The position numbers were made by a program, and so were the translations under genes. From the NCBI GenBank assembly GCA_937884015.1, contig CALGBV010000068.1:1-9946 (forward strand): a DNA stretch of 9,946 nucleotides. Reading direction: 5' to 3'. This document shows positions 5,574 to 9,946 of this stretch, piece after piece (positions within the stretch are counted from its first letter, which is position 1; every line of letters starts with the position of its first letter). The DNA comes from an uncultured Bacteroidales bacterium. Its GTDB lineage: Bacteria > Bacteroidota > Bacteroidia > Bacteroidales > F082. The notes beneath the pieces were generated by a model. It saw only the letters and a list, made by a program, of their open reading frames with translations, ran no database searches and had not been told where the DNA came from.

Positions 5574-6893
5574 TTATTTCTGATTTGACAAAGCGAACCG
5601 TTCCGCCAAAACCTTGAATTTCCGGCCTCTTTCCTCAAAATTCTTGTATTGGTCGTAACTTGATGCCGCAGGCGAAAGCAGACACACATCACCCGATTCT
5701 GCGTGAGCGGAAAGATAAGCAAACGCCTCATCCATAGACGCATACGAAACAAGAGCAACCGCCACTCCCCTATCCTTCAAGGTCTGCATCATGCGTTCGC
5801 CGGCTTTGCCTGTAAACAGCAGATTTGGTACGATGCCTTGCGAAAGGAAATCAATCAAAGGCGTGTAATCGATGTCACGGTCGAAGCCGCCAAGCAGCAG
5901 AAAATCAACCTTTTTCAAAGTCTTGCAAGCTGCAATGGCCGCCTGCGGTATGGTTGAAATGCTGTCGTTGAAGAAAGTGACGCCACCAAAAGTGCCGACA
6001 CGCTCCAAACGATGTTCCAAAGGTTTGAACGTATATAAATAAGGAATCAGTTCCCGCTCATCGATGCCGAAAGCCGAACAAGCACACAAGGCCGCCTTCA
6101 CATTCAGCAGGTTGTGTTCGCCCAAAATGGGCAAACGGCTTTCATCGACATCGAAATTCATGGTCGAAAACACTGCCTGATTGACAAACAACGGCAGCAC
6201 ATCGTCCAGCAAACTATCGTGGATGACGGCGAAATCATCTTCCTGCATGAAACGCAAAAGATTGAGTTTCGCATTTTTATACCTTTCAAAAGTGCCAAAA
6301 TGATCAAGATGTTCCTCAAACACATTCAGCAGCACACCGACTTTCGGTCCGTTGTGAACATACTCCAACTGATGCGCCGAAAGTTCGTAAACCACTATGG
6401 AATCGGGCTTTATACCCTCCATCACATCAAAGCAAGGAATACCGATATTGCCCGTGAGAATGGCATCTTTTCCAGCCGATTTCAGCAGATGATAAATCAG
6501 ACTCGTCGTCGTGCTCTTGCCTTTCGTGCCGCTGATGCCTATGGTCTGGCAATGAAATTCACCCAAAAACAAGTCTGTCTGAGATGTGATTTCAACGCCT
6601 TTCACGTTGAAATCCTTCAGTGAGATGCCCGGTGTTTTGATGACAATGTCGTAATCGTAAATGTTTTGCAGATAATCGTCGCCGGAGAGAAAGTGCAATC
6701 GTCTTGCTTCGACAAGCTCAGCAGGCTGCAGATTTTGAAATTCCGCAAAAGCGGCTGCATTTTTATCGGCGACACCTATTTCATTATCCGGAAGATATTT
6801 CTGCAAGAAACGCAAGGTCGACTTACCCTCGCGGCCAAAGCCAAGGACAAGGACACGCTTGCCTTGCAACCTGTTTAAAATACTGTCAAACAT
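5574..6893 (-). CDS. murD2: MurD2-type UDP-MurNAc-L-Ala:glutamate ligase
   Basis: This 439-residue protein has the three-domain Mur-ligase layout. The N-terminal Rossmann-like domain starts VLVLGFGREGKST (15-26). The central ATPase has the P-loop GTKGKST at 122-128, and the C-terminal ligase domain has EHRLE (293-297), NDSISTIPQA (309-318) and LSPAASSYDQYKNFEERG (406-423). All mark it as MurD-like, acting in the cytoplasm to add glutamate to UDP-MurNAc-L-Ala. Canonical MurD has NDSKATN at the 309 site; the change to NDSISTI and the GFGREG start resemble MurD2, which uses L-Glu. The partner gene supports this: its ATG lies inside the end of murL (ATGTTTGA, 8-base overlap), giving tight coupling. 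The stop is at 5574-5576; no terminator hairpin is evident beyond it. Canonical D-Glu specificity remains possible. Confidence 0.82.
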   Translation of the reverse strand: MFDSILNRLQGKRVLVLGFGREGKSTLRFLQKYLPDNEIGVADKNAAAFAEFQNLQPAELVEARRLHFLSGDDYLQNIYDYDIVIKTPGISLKDFNVKGVEITSQTDLFLGEFHCQTIGISGTKGKSTTTSLIYHLLKSAGKDAILTGNIGIPCFDVMEGIKPDSIVVYELSAHQLEYVHNGPKVGVLLNVFEEHLDHFGTFERYKNAKLNLLRFMQEDDFAVIHDSLLDDVLPLFVNQAVFSTMNFDVDESRLPILGEHNLLNVKAALCACSAFGIDERELIPYLYTFKPLEHRLERVGTFGGVTFFNDSISTIPQAAIAACKTLKKVDFLLLGGFDRDIDYTPLIDFLSQGIVPNLLFTGKAGERMMQTLKDRGVAVALVSYASMDEAFAYLSAHAESGDVCLLSPAASSYDQYKNFEERGRKFKVLAERFALSNQK

Positions 6894-8229
6894 AGAGTTT
6901 CGATTTTAGGATTGCAGCGATTTTGTCAGGCAAAAAGTTTTCTTCATTATAGCGTTTCAGCATTTCCGCCACGTTGGTCTCCGCCTTTGGCGAAATGGCA
7001 GCAATCGTTCCTTCGCGGTTTTGCATAGCATCGACGCAAGCCCTCACCTCTTCCACCGTGCCGACACATTCAAACGGCTTCACCGCTGAAGTCCCATTAA
7101 GTTCTTCAAAGATTGGTCTTAAATTCATGTCAGCCATCAAATCCTTGCCGAAAATTTCGGTCAGCTTTTCACGCGAAATGAACGGCGAGAGGATCAGCCA
7201 TGTGAAGAGGCATTTCGGGCAATTGCCGCACCACGAATCGGTCTTGCTGCCAGCATTGCAGCTGCGGAAAACCTTGTGATAGGCCTCGAACTGCGCAAAG
7301 AAATAAGCAATCTGCATCTCGCTCAGCGGACGCAAGAAGCTGAAATACTGAATGTCGGCATTGATGTTTTCGACCACATATTCACGGAAATCACGCTCAA
7401 ACTCAACGGATTTGCTGTATTGGTGATTGATGTTCGTACCAGGCACCGTCGACTCATTGGCACTCGACTCATTGGAGAGAGCAATATAGCGGCTGCCACT
7501 GCCAAAACCAAGCAATATGGTCACGAAAGCCAACATCGCCGAGAAAGGTGTGTGACCGTTCAGATAACCTTCCTTGTTAAGTTGCAGCATGACGGGGTCA
7601 AGCGTGCGGTTGGCCACCATGAAAGCACCATCGGCATAGCCAGCAGTCTCGACACAACCCAAAGTCGCGCCACGCGGATTGACTATCAAAGGCGTGCAGG
7701 GCAGTTCGTTGCGAAGCAATTCCAAAGTGACGACTGAATCCTTGCCGCCGCCAACGGGAATAATTGCCTTTTCCTGCAAAGGCAAATCAACTTTGGCGAA
7801 AGGCTTGTCCTCGGGCGTTTCGATGGTCATGAAATCAGCCTCGGAACAAGTAATGGTATTGAGGTAGAAAAACTCGCCCAAACCATTGTAATACAGTTTC
7901 TTCCAAAAAGATTTTTGTCTTTCCGTCAAGGAGAATGGCTTGACCATCACTTTTTTCGGGCAGGCGATTTTCCAATAACTGACAAGCTCTATCATGCCGA
8001 TGTGGAAGGCCAAAGTCTGCAACTGTTCCTCCGGAAACAAGTCCCAATGATAGAAAGGACGTGCCGGAATGGTCAACGTGGGCGTGAAATGATATTTCCC
8101 GTCAAGGTTGAAGGAAAATGCCAAATGCAATGCGCCATCTTTCAACTCAATATCCTGACTTTCAAACGTAAAAGTGGAAAATTGCTGACGCAAGGCATCG
8201 AATTTATATTGGTTGTCTGAACGTTTCAA
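6886..8229 (-). CDS. murL: MurL-like UDP-MurNAc-L-Ala-L-Glu epimerase
   Basis: This 447-residue protein matches what I know of MurL, the ATP-dependent epimerase that converts UDP-MurNAc-L-Ala-L-Glu to the D-Glu form, releasing AMP and pyrophosphate. Visible marks are an N-terminal domain (1-150) with FHIGMIELVSYWK; the PP-loop-like nucleotide motif PVGGGKDS at 158-165; NPRGATLGCVE (184-194); SNESSANES (252-260); and a cysteine group, C324 with CGNCPKC at 334-340, possibly a metal site. Length fits the family. The next gene is a MurD2-type ligase overlapping by 8 bases, the same partner as in Xanthomonas. The frame has no ATG near its beginning: an in-frame TAG (8254-8256) lies upstream, and TTG at 8227-8229 is the most likely start. 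Without a database search the main alternative is an uncharacterised ATP-pyrophosphatase relative. Confidence 0.82.
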   Translation of the reverse strand: MKRSDNQYKFDALRQQFSTFTFESQDIELKDGALHLAFSFNLDGKYHFTPTLTIPARPFYHWDLFPEEQLQTLAFHIGMIELVSYWKIACPKKVMVKPFSLTERQKSFWKKLYYNGLGEFFYLNTITCSEADFMTIETPEDKPFAKVDLPLQEKAIIPVGGGKDSVVTLELLRNELPCTPLIVNPRGATLGCVETAGYADGAFMVANRTLDPVMLQLNKEGYLNGHTPFSAMLAFVTILLGFGSGSRYIALSNESSANESTVPGTNINHQYSKSVEFERDFREYVVENINADIQYFSFLRPLSEMQIAYFFAQFEAYHKVFRSCNAGSKTDSWCGNCPKCLFTWLILSPFISREKLTEIFGKDLMADMNLRPIFEELNGTSAVKPFECVGTVEEVRACVDAMQNREGTIAAISPKAETNVAEMLKRYNEENFLPDKIAAILKSKLYV

Positions 8230-8260
8230 AACCGTTTTTTTATTAAAAATGAACTATTTT

Positions 8261-8290
8261 CAAAATTTTATGTATTTTTGCCAAGTCAAA
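8261..8290 (-). promoter_or_regulatory. Possible promoter of the murL-murD2 operon
   Basis: Read on the minus strand, TTTG (8287-8290) is followed after 18 bases by AAATTTTG (8261-8268), which matches seven of eight positions of the -7 consensus TANNTTTG. Transcription from here would give an A-rich leader of roughly 25-30 bases before the TTG start at 8229. Confidence 0.4.
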
Positions 8291-8332
8291 AGACTTAAAT
8301 CCGTAAACAGATCTGCATACAAATAAGTCGGG

Positions 8333-8854
8333 TTAACTGTTTTCGGATTTTTTTATTTCCATTAACTCCACACTATATTGCACATACTTTTTATCTCCTT
8401 TTTCCAAAACTTTTTCCCCCACGACAAGCTCTACAGTAAAATTCAAATACGACTTCTTCGGATGTTTGAATTCATAATACAATGGTATCACGTATGAAAA
8501 ACCACTTTCCTGTTGCATTCCGTGTTTCGATGGCAAATGTATGATTTCATCAGCACTCGCATATTTTACTACATCAAGTACCTTCAAAATCGCATACGTA
8601 GATTGCCATTTTCTGACCGAGTTGTTGGACGCTTTTTTCCTGCTGATTTTTCTAGTAATCTCCACATTTGCACCAATAAAATCATTGAAAACGCTAATAT
8701 TTCCTCCATTTCTTTGCAGAAGAATATCGTAGGCATCCAGAATAATCTTTCGTCTTACCGAATAATCAATTTTATCATCAGTCGGTATTTCAAAATAGAC
8801 TCTAGTACCTATCAGATTCGTCTTTATGATATCAGGAACATCCGTTTCCTTCAT
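8333..8854 (-). CDS. Orphan protein of unknown function, 173 residues
   Basis: I do not recognise this family. The protein has no signal peptide or membrane segment, so it should be cytoplasmic. Residues 1-95 are mixed, with a basic stretch RKISRKKASNNSVRKWQ (about 68-84). Residues 100-170 look like a compact beta-rich region: IHLPSKHGMQQESGF, then YVIPLYYEFKHPKKSYLNFTVELVVGEK and YVQYSVELMEIKK. That C-terminal strand pattern with conserved-looking LP, HG and HPKK positions vaguely recalls polyvalent-protein or barnase-like domains of phages and mobile elements, but I cannot support that assignment. It is AT-rich like the toxin-antitoxin pair. It has its own well-formed promoter (8878-8908) and lies 103 bases upstream of murL on the same strand, so read-through into murL is possible. 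Confidence 0.7.
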   Translation of the reverse strand: MKETDVPDIIKTNLIGTRVYFEIPTDDKIDYSVRRKIILDAYDILLQRNGGNISVFNDFIGANVEITRKISRKKASNNSVRKWQSTYAILKVLDVVKYASADEIIHLPSKHGMQQESGFSYVIPLYYEFKHPKKSYLNFTVELVVGEKVLEKGDKKYVQYSVELMEIKKSENS

Positions 8855-8877
8855 TTTTACTCAACTCATTATTTTTG

Positions 8878-8908
8878 CAAAAATAGCAATCATTTCGCAT
8901 CCAGCAAA
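8878..8908 (-). promoter_or_regulatory. Bacteroidota promoter for the 173-residue orphan gene
   Basis: On the minus strand TTTG (8905-8908) is followed after exactly 19 bases by TATTTTTG (8878-8885), a full match to the -33/-7 Bacteroidota promoter. The box ends 23 bases before the ATG at 8852-8854, leaving a leader of about 15-20 bases. The -7 box is one half of a perfect 16-bp palindrome (8870-8885). Confidence 0.7.
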
Positions 8909-8918
8909 CAAAAAAACA

Positions 8919-8926
8919 TATCTTTG
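8919..8926 (+). promoter_or_regulatory. Bacteroidota -7 box TATCTTTG for the yqgE-like gene
   Basis: TATCTTTG matches TANNTTTG exactly, and only CGGC separates it from the ATG at 8931. The -33 element is imperfect (TTTCG at 8893-8897). If this box is used, the transcript starts at or within a few bases of the start codon, so the mRNA would be leaderless or nearly so. A second match, TATTTTTG at 8870-8877, would give a leader of roughly 45-50 bases. Confidence 0.6.
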
Positions 8927-8930
8927 CGGC

Positions 8931-9521
8931 ATGAAAATCGACAAGCGCTTTCTGATACACAGCAATTCCTTAGACCCGAAACAAGGCGACATCCTGATTT
9001 CGGAGCCTCTGATGAACGACTTCCACTTTGGCCGTTCCGTCGTCCTGCTTGTCGACCACAGCGAAGCCGACGGCACTTTCGGCATCATCGTCAACAAGAA
9101 ACTGGATGTAAGCGTCAATCAGATTGTTGACGATTTCCCCGACTTCGATGCACCCGTTTATTTGGGCGGTCCTGTTGCAGATGACCAGATTTTCTTCATG
9201 CACACCTTGGGCGACCTCATCCCCGATTCCTGCGAAATCATGGACGGTCTCTATTGGGGCGGCGACAACAAAGTCCTCGACACGCTGATTGCCACAGGTA
9301 TAGCCAACGAGGACAACGTGCGTTTCTTCCTCGGCTATTCGGGCTGGGAATCAGGACAACTGGTCGGCGAACTGGTGCGCAATTCGTGGTTAGTGAGCCA
9401 GGTAAGCACCGAGGAACTGCTTGCCACACCTACCGATAAGATGTGGAGCAGTTATGTCAGCCAATTGGGAAAAGACTACGAAATGTGGCGGCGTTTTCCT
9501 ATGAATGTGGAGGACAACTGA
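8931..9521 (+). CDS. YqgE/AlgH family protein (UPF0301, DUF179)
   Basis: This 196-residue protein has the usual length for the family. Recognisable conserved stretches are KQGDILISEPLM (17-28), FGRSVVLLVDH (33-43), DGTFGIIVNKKL (48-59), VYLGGPV (76-82) with FFMHTLG shortly after, and GYSGWESGQL (135-144). It is a cytoplasmic protein of unknown molecular role; the name AlgH comes from a link with alginate regulation in Pseudomonas, which says little here. The open frame could be extended upstream to 8826, but that part overlaps the divergent gene's start and its promoter, and conservation begins at MKIDKRF, so ATG 8931 is chosen. Its stop (9519-9521) is immediately followed by the stop of the converging gene. 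Confidence 0.92.
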   Translation: MKIDKRFLIHSNSLDPKQGDILISEPLMNDFHFGRSVVLLVDHSEADGTFGIIVNKKLDVSVNQIVDDFPDFDAPVYLGGPVADDQIFFMHTLGDLIPDSCEIMDGLYWGGDNKVLDTLIATGIANEDNVRFFLGYSGWESGQLVGELVRNSWLVSQVSTEELLATPTDKMWSSYVSQLGKDYEMWRRFPMNVEDN

Positions 9522-9946
9522 TTATTTCACAGCCTCATACAGAATGTCGTGCAACTGGGTGCGGATGCCTAATTTCACGAGTTTGTTCGGCTCGGCATCA
9601 GGATAGACACGGTTCGACAAAAAGACAATAATCAAATCGTTTTCAGGGTCAGCCCAAGCGAAAGTGCCCGTGAAACCCGTGTGTCCGAAACTTGCCATTG
9701 ATGCTGATTTCGAAGCCGTTGCGCCGCCTTTCTTACCCAAAGGCAACTTGTCGAAGCCAATGCCGCGGCGGTTGTCGTTGGCTGTGAAAGGAGCCGTTGT
9801 GAAATATTTAATCGTCGAAGGTTTCAGATATTGCTTTCCTTGATAAACGCCATCATCGATGAGCATCTGCATGATGGCCGCCATATCGCGGGCGTTGGAA
9901 AACAATCCCGCATGACCCGAAACGCCGCCCAACATGGCTGCCACCT
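9522..9946 (-). CDS. Serine hydrolase (beta-lactamase fold), C-terminal part, probably GH3 fusion
   Basis: The frame runs off the right edge of the window; 140 residues plus the stop (TAA at 9522-9524) are visible, so the ATG at 9944 is an internal Met. The visible part is the C-terminal half of a class C beta-lactamase/PBP4-like domain: GGVSGHAGLFSNARDMAAIM (6-25) from the helical region and GHTGFTGT (87-94), where HTG occupies the place of the third catalytic motif (KTG/HTG). The end PENDLIIVFLSNRVYPDAE and GIRTQLHDILYEAVK is the tail I associate with large Bacteroidota proteins in which a family 3 glycosidase (NagZ-like) is fused to this serine hydrolase. The fusion cannot be confirmed because the N-terminal part is outside the window. 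A role in peptidoglycan recycling or remodelling in the periplasm is likely. Confidence 0.78.
   Translation of the reverse strand, partial: VAAMLGGVSGHAGLFSNARDMAAIMQMLIDDGVYQGKQYLKPSTIKYFTTAPFTANDNRRGIGFDKLPLGKKGGATASKSASMASFGHTGFTGTFAWADPENDLIIVFLSNRVYPDAEPNKLVKLGIRTQLHDILYEAVK

Noticed and set aside
8826..8930. N-terminal extension of the YqgE-like protein by 35 residues
   Set aside because: It would overlap the divergent gene's start and its promoter, and family similarity begins only at the ATG at 8931.
8513..9130. Plus-strand open frame of 205 codons across the orphan gene, the divergent promoter and the start of the yqgE-like gene
   Set aside because: It crosses two promoters and two better-supported genes, and its second half is an out-of-frame reading of the YqgE/AlgH-family gene.

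Overview
The window looks like a piece of a Bacteroidota chromosome, probably order Bacteroidales. The evidence is a secreted protein with a type IX secretion (T9SS) C-terminal sorting domain, a head-GIN lipoprotein, the C-terminal end of a GH3/beta-lactamase-type fusion, Bacteroidota promoter boxes of the form TANNTTTG, and weak or absent Shine-Dalgarno sequences. No rRNA, tRNA, CRISPR array, insertion sequence or phage structural gene was seen.

Layout. Bases 1-1484 (+) carry the end of an outer-membrane beta-barrel gene. It is followed after three bases by a two-part Gate-domain inner-membrane transporter, and the pair ends at a strong hairpin terminator (1512-1550) next to a degenerate palindromic repeat. 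Converging on it is a GIN-domain lipoprotein (1601-2398, -) with eight evenly spaced GSGD motifs. Divergent from that is a lipoprotein M48 metalloprotease (2524-3471, +) with a clear -7 promoter box. A small, AT-richer toxin-antitoxin pair follows (3518-4143, +): a 73-residue antitoxin-like protein and a PIN-family ribonuclease toxin that overlap by 4 bases. A perfect 16-bp stem (4144-4185) closes it.

Bases 4207-5322 (-) encode a T9SS-exported protein with a cleaved-adhesin (choice-of-anchor J) domain and a fibronectin-like domain. Upstream of it lie two abutting short tandem arrays, an 8-bp unit and a 7-bp unit. Bases 5574-8229 (-) hold the most interesting unit: a MurD-family ligase of the MurD2 type overlapping by 8 bases a 447-residue protein that I recognise as MurL. 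In Xanthomonas this pair makes the D-glutamate of peptidoglycan by adding L-Glu to UDP-MurNAc-L-Ala and then epimerising it. This replaces the usual glutamate racemase plus D-Glu-specific MurD, and finding it in a Bacteroidota genome is worth following up.

Bases 8333-8854 (-) encode an orphan 173-residue protein of unknown function. A compact divergent promoter region (8855-8930) with a perfect 16-bp palindrome separates it from a YqgE/AlgH-family gene (8931-9521, +) whose own -7 box ends only four bases before its ATG. The window closes with the C-terminal part of a beta-lactamase-fold serine hydrolase (9522-9946, -). Its stop codon abuts that of yqgE with no gap.

Much of the content concerns the envelope: porin plus transporter, lipoproteins, surface adhesin, and peptidoglycan precursor synthesis and remodelling. 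The toxin-antitoxin pair and the orphan gene are the accessory-looking insertions.
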